Source: Cokeromyces recurvatus (lineage: Eukaryota; Mucoromycota; Mucoromycetes; Mucorales; Mucoraceae). From it: 64,000 nucleotides of DNA. The stretch lies in the NCBI RefSeq assembly GCF_025118155.1, contig NW_026251413.1:302625-366624 (forward strand). The letters are read 5' to 3'. Below the pieces are notes generated by a model. The model made no database searches. It worked only from the letters and a program-made list of their open reading frames with translations, and had not been told where the DNA came from. A program made the position numbers and the translations under genes. This document shows, one piece after another, positions 55,236 through 64,000 of the stretch. The number at the start of each line of letters is the position of its first letter. Positions within the stretch are counted from its first letter, which is position 1.

Positions 55236-56136
55236 ATGGAGCTAATTCTTGATATAAAAGTGATTGAGCATCCGGTTGTTGTAAATGATTTAATGAATAA
55301 TACATGTAGAACTGTTCCTGTAAGTCATTTATATTATAAATAAACAAGCAATATTGATTTACTATTCTTTGTAGGAATTTAATATCATTGTAAAGACAAA
55401 GACATGCACAACTAATCTTATTCGATACGTTCCTGACTTTATCAACTTTAATAATCTTGTAAGGATCAAATTAAAGCGATCCTCTCCCCCTCTCCCTCCC
55501 CCCCTTTTTTTTTTCCTTTTTCCTTTTATTCTATTTTAACATAATTAATTCAAATAGGTGAAAACACACTATCAAAAAGTCAAGGTTCCGTTTCCAACTT
55601 TAACAGAAACGATTAAAAAAAAAGCTGGAAAAAGAAGAAGTATTCGAAATCTATTCTTTCATATGTCTGTCAAGAGTAATGCAAAGAAAATTGAAAAATA
55701 TCTTTGGTTTTGTTCATCAGATCCTCTTCTCAAGAGCTCCACTCTCTTACGTGACTTTTTCTCCCCACAAAGAGAAGGTGATTTTATTGAGAATGATTTG
55801 CTTTTACAATCACATGATGTTTCATCAGATGATCAACTGGTACCATCACCATCAGGGCAACTACTAGAAGAGGAAATAGAAGAAGTAGTTATTGACTGTC
55901 ATTCATCAGTAGTCATTCTTAAGGATAAACAAGAACGGTTGACTAGTCCTAGAGTATCAATCGTTAATTTAACAAACGAATTGAGTCATCATAGTAGTAA
56001 TAGTAGTAGTAGTAACCTATTAGATTACTTGAAATGTCAACAAAATCTATCAATTATAGACACTTCTATACCTCTTGAACATTTAGAGATGGTGAAGGTT
56101 TTAGGAAAAGGATGTATGGGCAAGGTATTCTTTTTT

Positions 56137-56167
<31 letters not shown>

Positions 56168-57704
56168 CTTTTGTTAAATTTATATTAATTATGATGAATA
56201 GGTTATTTTAGTGAGATCTAAGAAAAGCAAAAAGATATATGCTTTGAAATCTATAATAAAAGAACACGTTATTGAACAAAGAGAAATTACACATACATTA
56301 GATGAAAAAGATATTTTAGTCAAGCTTTCTCAGATTAATCATCCTTATCTTGCAAAACTCTATACCTCTTTTCAAGATGAATATCGCTTATACCTCTTAA
56401 CGACTTATTACTCGGGTGGCGATATTGCTACTTATATGGCTAGATTGTATAGTTTCTCTCATGATTGTGCCCTATTTTATGCAGCAGAGATCATTGAAGG
56501 TATCGGTGAACTACATCGATTAGGTATCCTTTATCGTGATTTAAAACCTGAAAACATCTTATTGACAAATGATGGACATATCATATTAACTGACTTTGGA
56601 CTAAGTAAATGGTTAGTGGAATCCAATAACTATACTACTCACACTTTCTGTGGCACAGCAGAGTACCTAGCTCCAGAGGTTCTTTTAGGAGAACCCTATT
56701 CGTTTACCATTGATTATTGGAGTTTTGGTACTATTCTTTATGAGATGTTAGCAGGTATTACCCCCTTCTGGGCTGATAACCATGCTGATATGTATCGTCG
56801 TGTACTCGAAGATCCTTTAGAGTTCCCAGGTGACATCTTTGATTTCGAAACAGCAGAATTTCTCACAGACATACTCGACCGTGATCCCAGAACTCGTTTA
56901 GGTGCAAATGGTGTTCAGGAAATTAAAGAACATGTGTATTTCGCTGATATTAATTGGGATGACATTAAACATCGTCGATTGCAACCTCCTTACTTACCCT
57001 CCGTTACAAATGAATTAGATTTTTCGAACTTTGATCCTGATTTTCTAGCAATGACTCCTGCTTTGACTCCTATGGCCTCTGGGATAGAATTATCAAATGA
57101 AATACAAGACATCTTTGATGGCTATTCTTTTACAGATGAAGCTTATGCTGAACTAGAATATGCATCATCTCTATGTCTCGATCATGATGATAATAATAAA
57201 TATAGACGATGCTCGCTCCATGAGGATGGATTCTATCAAGATCATCATCAAGACTATCTCACTCAATCAATTCAGCCCGCTCGTAAACGTGGTAGTATCA
57301 GTATACTATCCAATATTGACAAAAACAGCAGTAATGTCGACATTCGAATACAGTCAAACAACCATTCTTCATTTAAAGATGAAGAAATTGCTCGATATGC
57401 TAAACGTCGAAACACAAATACATCAGAAGAAAAACAATCAATTCAACAACAATGCATGCTGGACATGCGACAACAACAATTGCTAGATCATAGTGCTTTC
57501 TCTACTAATCTACCAGTTATTGCAGCTCTTATGGAATTTGAAACTATAAACAAAACTAAAATCATCAGTAAGAATAAAAAAATAACTACAATCACTAAGT
57601 CTTTCAATAGTAGTAGTAATAGCAGTAAGCAAAGTAGTAGTAGTAATAGTAGTAGTAGTAGCAAAGTTCGTAAGTTCTTTTCGTCTTTCCTTTTATCTTT
57701 ATAA
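55236..57704 (+). CDS. PX-domain AGC kinase, SGK3/Ypk-like
   Basis: Four exons (55236-55319, 55375-55458, 55558-56124, 56202-57704) give 745 aa. The N-terminal 120 residues look like a PX domain: FNIIVKTKTCTTNLIRYV, VKTHYQKVKVPFPTL, RRSIRNLFFHMSVKSNA and SSTLLRDFF. A Ser-rich linker follows, then an AGC kinase: LGKGCMGKVILV, YALKSIIKEHV, LYLLTTYYSGGDIATYM, LYRDLKPENILL, DFGLSK, the activation loop THTFCGTAEYLAPEV, and DYWSFGTILYEMLAGITPFW. A C-terminal tail has TPALTP (turn-motif-like) and FDGYSF (hydrophobic-motif-like), then a low-complexity Ser/Lys end. PX plus AGC is the SGK3/CISK plan, placing the kinase on PI3P membranes and under PDK1/TORC2 control. Function in fungi is inferred. Confidence 0.85.
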
Positions 57705-58064
57705 TATTATATGCCACTCTTCCCTTTTTTTTTTTTTCTTAAATTATCATTCACTTTCCATCATACCCTTCCTTTAATTATTTACAACATATCTATTTAA
57801 AATAATAATCATTTATTTTTTTTATTGTACAACAACAATAGTTTTTATTATAATATTTACATATTTATCATAATAATATCAAAATCTCCTTTTTATTTAA
57901 AAAAAAAGAAGTTATAATAATAAACATTATTCTATGAAAATATACTTTTAAAAAAATCTTCTTTGTACTACTAATTGTCAAACAGTAAGCATTATTGAAA
58001 AAAAAAAAAAAAAAAAAGAATAGAATATGTATTTTGCATTATTGTAATTCCGTTACACGGAAAC
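57705..58064. other. Intergenic, AT-rich
   Basis: 3' flank of the PX kinase; includes A/T runs and ATAATA repeats. No gene. Confidence 0.5.
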
Positions 58065-58065
58065 C

Positions 58066-58071
58066 AAAAAA
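58066..58071 (-). terminator. Pol III terminator of tRNA-Gln
   Basis: A run of six T on the sense strand lies 5 nt after the tRNA 3' end, the usual Pol III stop signal. Confidence 0.8.
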
Positions 58072-58076
58072 GGAAA

Positions 58077-58147
58077 GGTCCCACCGAGAATCGAACTCGG
58101 ATCACCGGATTCAAAGACCGATATGATAACCATTACACCATGGAACC
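58077..58147 (-). tRNA. tRNA-Gln (anticodon TTG)
   Basis: 71 nt. The acceptor GGTTCCA pairs with TGGGACC (one G-U), the D arm reads GTGTAATGGTTATC, the anticodon loop is CTTTGAA with anticodon TTG, and the T arm is CCGAGTTCGAATCTCGG. It matches eukaryotic tRNA-Gln (isoacceptor decoding CAA). A-box (TGGTGTAATGG) and B-box (GTTCGAATC) are inside. No intron. The stem pair next to the anticodon loop (31:39) is T-T, a mismatch. It lies next to the relic region. Confidence 0.93.
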
Positions 58148-61100
58148 ATTTGGTTGTTTTGTCCAGTTCATTAGCAATGAAGTAGATACGCAGCCAATAG
58201 AAGTCGCACTGCAAGCAATGAGTATATCTTGTAAAAAATATAATACAGGATATAATCAAATTTTAGCAGTGATTTTTAAATGTTATTATTTTGATCACTT
58301 TTTATTAAAAAATGTTTAAATAAAAATAATATTATATTTTGGAGGTTATAATAGTATTCATGTATCCAAAAAAAAGTATATCTCTACTACCATTTTCTAT
58401 CATTTTATTTAATTTTTAATTTTACAGCTATTTTGGCTGTAGACCAGGAATTTCCTTTATCCGGCATTTCCGCCAATAAAATTACATAAAATGAAAAAAA
58501 AATAAAAATTGCGGATTCTGAAAAAGTACTTTAACATTTTTTTTATTTATTTTTCATTTTTTTTATTCCCCACAAATTTTATATGCGTAACTTTAATTAT
58601 AGGCTTATAAAATGTAAATTACATTTCAATAATGTAAAATACATTGCAATTGTTTCAAATCATACTTGATGTTTTTTTTTCTCACTCAAGTTTTTACCAA
58701 AAAAAAAATAGTACACGTAATATAATAAAAATATGTATTATAATTATATAAATAAAATAAAGAATTTTTATTATATGTAAATAAAAAAAAGATGTTTAAT
58801 TAAATTGCATTCAATCTAATCTATTTTGCATTTCAATTAGATCGTGTAATGTGTTGATTTATTAATTGACTTTAATTTTGAAATGAAGAAAAAAAAAACT
58901 AATTGCGAATGTAAATTAAAGCAATTCCATTATTAGTGATTATATACATTCGTTTACAATTAGTGAATTTAGAGAAAAATAAAAACAAGATTTAGCAATT
59001 ATATAATTAATGTAGTTGTGTTCATTTCAATTAAATTCCTTTTTTTTTTTAAAAAAAAAAAATTCAAATTTAATCCCCCCTAGTAAAATTATTTTATATT
59101 TTACTTTTTTTATTCTTTATTTAACAATGACCAACATTACCGACATTGACAAATGCAAATGTTCTGCAATCAGCTCAAAAAAAAAGCCCTAAAGACTTTA
59201 CTATATATTTTCAAGAGGTAATTACTACAATTACAAGAGTAATGACATCTCCATTGTTTAATGAAGATGACATTGGTAAATGAATTAACACATGTAATTA
59301 ACAATTCTCAAATATTTTTAGTAAAGGATATTATTGTTCAAAGTAACAGAAATTTTGAAAGGTAAAAGATAAAAAGTTAGTGCAAAAAAATATAAATGTA
59401 TTGCTAAGACTTTTTACATTGTACATATAGAGTTTGCTGCTATTCAATAATTTAGTTCATTTTATTTCAATAGCGGACCAAAAAATTTTTTTTTTTTAAA
59501 AAAAAAAGAGGTAATCACATCCTTTTTTCCTTTTTTTTCATTTTTTAATACATTCGTTAAACTACAAATTTTTTTATTGGAAAGATGTTTATTCTAATAT
59601 TGATAGCTATTACTCTTTTTTATATATGTATTTAAATTATAGGTCTTTGTTGATTATTTCAAATTGTAAGTATTTACATTATTTTGAAAATATATGTATC
59701 TTTTTTTTAATTTTTCTCTTTTCTTAAATCAAAAACAACTAAAATGAAACAATTAAATAGGTATGTGTTGGTCTTTATTATGCAGTAGCAATATTTGATT
59801 CAGATCCGCAACAAAGACTTGTATTATTTATCTATTGAAAAAAGGTATATAAAATAACACCTTTATCTTTAACTATTTCAATATGTGTATTGATAATTCT
59901 TTATATAACAGGGAGGTCAAGTACAAGTGTACATCATTCTAATGTAACATTGAAAGGTATAGTGTGGGAAAAAAATAATAATACCCGAGATTTAACTAAT
60001 ATTCTTTTCTCTGCAGCACAAACATAGGTCTAGCCTTTTGTATTTTTTTTTTTTTTTGGTAAATATGATATTTCTATACTTTATCATATGTTGGCTTTTA
60101 TTAATTATTTATTCTATTAATAGTGTATGCTTCTTTTGTAAATGGAATACTTTTCTGTTGATCACTTCAATTGCTACTATTTTTTGTTTTTGTTCTGTAT
60201 GATAATCCTTGCAATCTCTGTGTTCTTTTTCTTTTTTTTTCTTTTCCCCAAAGGGTTCTTTAATCAATGGCCATGTTATCAATAGAATATATATTCAAGG
60301 TAAGTGTAATATTTTACATGTAATGCTTATAGCATACTCTTTTATTATTATATCATTTTATTATATAATTTTATTATTATTATTATTATTTGATATGTAC
60401 CAATTTTTTATGTAATAAATAAATAAAAAAAAAGTAAATAAAAAGCCACATTTTTTGTAAACAATGTATTTAATAATGTCCAATAAAGAAAGGCAATAAA
60501 GAAGCCTATTTAATATAAACAAAGCCTAAAAGGGAATAAAATACCATCTATATAACCCAATAATGTATAACCATGTTTTGATGAGTCATGAAGCATAAAG
60601 CCAATGATAAACAACATGGTATGTAAAATATTAGCAAATGAAAAGCAATTATAAAGTACAGGATTTAATCAAAACTTGTAAAAAACAGTACATGAAATAT
60701 ATAAACCCTGTGTGTATCTTGTAGAAAAAAGTACAAGAAATGTTCAAAACTTGTATATATCCTGTAGAAAAAGTGCAAGATTTGTTTATATCTTGGTTAT
60801 ATCTTGTATGATTTTGAGGCAGGATTTATACATATCTTGTACATATATCTTGCACATACAAGAAATGTCTAATTCTTGTAGTACATGATATAGTGCAAGA
60901 TATAATCAAATCCTGTGTTATATCTTGTAAAAAATATACTCAGATGATTGCAGTGTCCACTGCAAAAAGTTGGCGTACGACGTATTAAAGTACTATAGTG
61001 CGACATTAAGACCGATTTTTAAATTGTTTATTTCATTCACATCAAAATCGTATTTATACTAAATAAAATATTGTAAAATATTATCTAAGTATGAACGTGT

Positions 61101-61833
61101 TCCAATAAGATTTGAACAAATATTAAAAGCCTTAAAGAAGTCTTTACGTGTTAACATGTTTCACTTTGGACCTGTTTTTACGTAACCTTTTGTTATTGGT
61201 AATGGGCTGAATTTCATTTCCGCTTGGCTTCTTTCCTTAGACGAACATCTACTTCTAATGGTACATCTTCATAAGTATTATCAGGCTCGACATGGAAATA
61301 AATTTTTTATTATATTCATAGACGGTTTCTAATAAAATTAGCCAATCAAATTGCTTGAAATTTGTGACGTTTAATTTGTATCGTAATTATTGAAAGTAAG
61401 TCTATAGAGTATTTGGAATTTCATTTATTTTATATGTAAAGATTTAAAAATAATGACAATGAACATTTTCTTAATTTATAAAAAGGCTTCAAAGAAACAA
61501 TTTGTTTTTTGCTTTCTCGCTTATCGACTATTTTGACGTAATTTACATATTAGAAATAAATAAAAAAAGCTACCTTCGTTAGACTTCAAACAAAATCCTG
61601 CAACTTTACACACCTATAATACATACATATTTATACATATGTAGTGTTATTAAAATTATGACACTTTCATATTTCACTCCCATAAATATAAGAGGATTTT
61701 ATTTAGACTTTTATAATTTTATCCTTTATTAAATAAAATTAATAAAGTGAAAACATTTTTTTTTTTTTTTGTAATAATATATAATTAAAATTAACCATTA
61801 TTTATTATACCTTATTAAAAGAATTAAAATAAA
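58148..61833. other. Degenerate region with decayed sequence and repeats
   Basis: About 3.7 kb of the most AT-rich sequence in the window, directly upstream of the tRNA gene. At 59130-60020 short coding-like fragments appear with splice-like borders (for example MTNITDIDKCKCSA; DFTIYFQEVITTITRVM; LYYAVAIFDSDPQQRLVLF) but are separated by stops. At 58215-58265 and 60655-60945 many degenerate copies of a TATCTTGTA/TACAAGATA-type motif occur. At 61200-61310 (minus) a fragment DNTYEDVPLEVDVRLRKEAK reads like the end of a lost protein. I cannot name any of these. Confidence 0.45.
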
Positions 61834-64000
61834 TTAAACCTCGGCAATATATTTGCCTGCTTTCATAATTTTAGTTACATTGCAAATTTTAGCCCAATAC
61901 AAACAGGATCTACACCTTGTTCTAAAGTCAAATCAGTCAATAGTTGACCTTCCACTTCAAATCGGGCAGCAATTGGCTGAGGAGATGCTTGTTGAAGTGT
62001 TATAAATTGTGCCTTAATTACAACTCATTTTCAGGAACATCGTTACTGATTTGACCAATATGCCACCCATTCTCTCTGCGATAAAATGAGCTCACCTGTA
62101 GGGATACTTGAAGCATTTTGAACATCACTTGTTATAGAAGTAGCGAAAATAACGTTGCTCATTGTTGAAATATTAATATTTTTATGATATTTAACTAGTA
62201 AACGACTTTTATCGAGGTCACATTTCCACATAGGTTTTATGATGAGCGGTAAATAGTCATTATTTAACCTTGTTTGATATTTTATGCACATAACATGCTC
62301 ATTCACTCCTTCTTTGTCATAAAACAAATGTGTATTGATTTTGAAAAGTATCATTCACACTATATCCATCCAATACATCAACATAGTCTGTTGTCTCAAT
62401 GGATTCTAATCTTTCATTACAATTAAGCTTGAAGCAAATTGGTATCTCACTTTCTGTGGGCCCTTTATACTGAATGCTAATTTTCCCCCAAACAAGAATA
62501 TTTCTGATATACCTCCCTTAGAAAGAGCATGTATTGTTTCCGTAACATTAACATCAATGAAGGCACCTCATGCACTACTTCATCTAATTTTTCTGGCTTG
62601 CTTCAAATGGATTAAATAAAGCTGAGGATGAGGTTGATATTATTGGTGTTTCATTCACACTAGACTTATCACTTTGAGAAAGTGGCTGAACTTGCTCAGC
62701 AACAGAATATAATTGAGTTGTCCTTATTCTATTACATATGTTATGAAAAGAATAGATCATAGTATATATATGTGTATATAGTAATAGACTTACTCCTTCG
62801 ACCACGAGGCTTCCTTGTACTTAATCCAGCTACATTTTTCTAAAAATAATACACATACATACAAACATTTAATTATCATTATCATTATCATTACTATTGT
62901 TATTTGTTTTACTTCTTTTAATAAGGTGGAAACTCGTGTAAGGGCAACAGCAGATTGTGAAGCATCATTCTCTTTTATAGTTTCATTTTTAATGTCTACT
63001 CGTATACGTGGATTGCTAATAAACTATCATTATTTTCAGGAAGTTAGAGCTAAATATTAGAATCATTCTTCCTATCAAAAAAAAAAAAAAAGGATAGCTT
63101 ACCTTCCACCTTCGGAACTCACATCCTCTGTATCTATCAATGAATCATTAGTTGTATTTGTATCGCCCATCCAAATTTCACGATTGGTGGAGGAATAGAA
63201 TAACCTTCTTCATCAACTACAATTAGAGGCTATTCAAATAGAGATGTTAGATCATTTTTATTCATGAGTTATGTTATAATACATACTGGCTGTGATGAAT
63301 GTATGTCAGTAAAACTGTTATTTTTTTCAAGTGATGAGTTAGATAAGGTTGCACTAGTATTATTATCTCCTATATTGTGTTCATTGGGCCCTTTGCTTGA
63401 CATGTTATCATTATCATGGTATTCTGCTGCTGTACTATGTGTATTAGTTGAACGAATACTGATGGATCCAGCCATATTTTCCTCATTATTAGGAACATGC
63501 GGGTATTCTGAAGTTTTCTCAAAACACGTATTATACTCATTCTGTGAATTATTAGGAGATGACTTTGTCTTACGTCTCATTGAGACAAATGATGAAAGAA
63601 CTACACACCCATATTTAGTCTTACTTACTTTTCATAAATATATGTATATTCAAGTACTTACATCTCTTTTTCTCTTTTTTGTAAATGATGCAGATGAGGA
63701 GGTGAGTTTTGATACTTTCAAGCTCGTGCTTGAAACTGAGGGTTCTGGAACAATATTAATTAATTGGTTGCTATTTTCAGTTAATGGCTCTATAATGGTT
63801 GGATTATTATAACTCATATTGCTATTAGATGAGTGTGATGCGTACAGTGCATCTATTTCGTCATTCACACTTAAGCTGGTTTCAACTGCTATACTACTCT
63901 CTGCTAACTATCAATTTATAATTAATAACTAACATCATAAATAAATAATATGAAAAGAATGAAATGATAGATACAGATTATGTAATAACTAAACGTATGC
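61834..64000 (-). pseudogene. Syp1/FCHO/SGIP1-like muniscin, frameshifted (5' end outside window)
   Basis: On minus, fragments in order: VNDEIDALYASHSSNSN and a Ser/Thr linker; RRKTKSSPNNSQNEYNT; an exon with VVDEEGYSIPPP (a linker hallmark of fungal Syp1 proteins); NVAGLSTRKPRGRR; a Ser-rich part with SSALFNPFEASQ; then a mu-homology domain (DVNVTETIHALSKGG, ISIQYKGPTESEIPICFKLN, EGVNEHVMCIKYQTRLNND, IIKPMWKCDLDKSRLLVKYH, SSIPTGELILSQREWVAYW, ASPQPIAARFEVEGQLL) ending KAGKYIAEV at 61834. Muniscins are early endocytic adaptors. The domain is spread over all three frames with at least four single-base frame changes (near 62475, 62350, 62010 and 61900) and one more near 63175, so this copy is broken unless the sequence has errors. 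Confidence 0.65.

Overview
The window is a very AT-rich, gene-dense stretch of a nuclear genome from an early-diverging fungus. Genes carry many short GT-AG introns (about 50-130 nt), A/T runs of 30-77 nt are common, and intergenic DNA is almost pure A/T. The gene repertoire (HacA/Hac1-like bZIP, Pho85, Syp1-like muniscin, peroxisomal thiolase, fungal D-2-hydroxyglutarate dehydrogenase) is fungal. Genes unusual for Dikarya (inositol trisphosphate 5/6-kinase, MRCK/ROCK-like kinase, PX-AGC kinase, CEP120-like C2 protein) suggest Mucoromycota or a neighbouring lineage. That placement is inference; no rRNA is present to settle it.

Layout. 0-8 kb: a partial unknown gene, a CEP120/DUF3668-like gene and a Cue2-like Smr endonuclease on the minus strand, ribosomal protein eS4 on plus, and an ITPK on minus. 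9.2-11.3 kb: a HAC1/XBP1-type bZIP gene on plus, convergent with a PHO85 CDK. 13.7-21 kb: a DMPK-family kinase on plus, convergent with a long Ser/Thr-rich single-pass membrane protein on minus. 21.8-29.3 kb: YbaK-domain protein, Mago nashi (plus), Nhp10-like HMG protein, PIG-L deacetylase and Pol III subunit RPC53. 30-36 kb: D-2-hydroxyglutarate dehydrogenase (minus), TBP and an SLC35F transporter (plus). 38.8-44.8 kb: a polyQ orphan, IDH1 (minus), an M20 peptidase (plus) and 3-ketoacyl-CoA thiolase (minus). 46-54.3 kb: a small orphan, guanylate kinase, UreG, 3-ketoacyl-CoA reductase and an S28 peptidase. 55.2-57.7 kb: a PX-domain AGC kinase. 58.1 kb: tRNA-Gln. 58.2-64 kb: a relic region with degenerate repeats and a frameshifted muniscin (Syp1-like) pseudogene. 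No operon-like organisation is apparent; most genes are housekeeping genes placed as independent units.

The standout is the bZIP gene at 9294-10109. Its two coding parts join in frame across a non-GT-AG intron whose two ends lie in Ire1-type hairpins, both with 7-nt loops cut as CNG|C. A 19-nt segment of its 5' leader (9224-9242) is complementary to the intron (9862-9880; one G-U pair). This is the arrangement that holds HAC1 mRNA translationally silent in budding yeast until Ire1 removes the intron. The window therefore appears to carry a complete RNA-based unfolded-protein-response switch, visible from sequence alone. A weaker in-frame GT-AG alternative exists and is stated. All exon models were read by eye from splice motifs, frame continuity and protein-family recognition; no database search was run.
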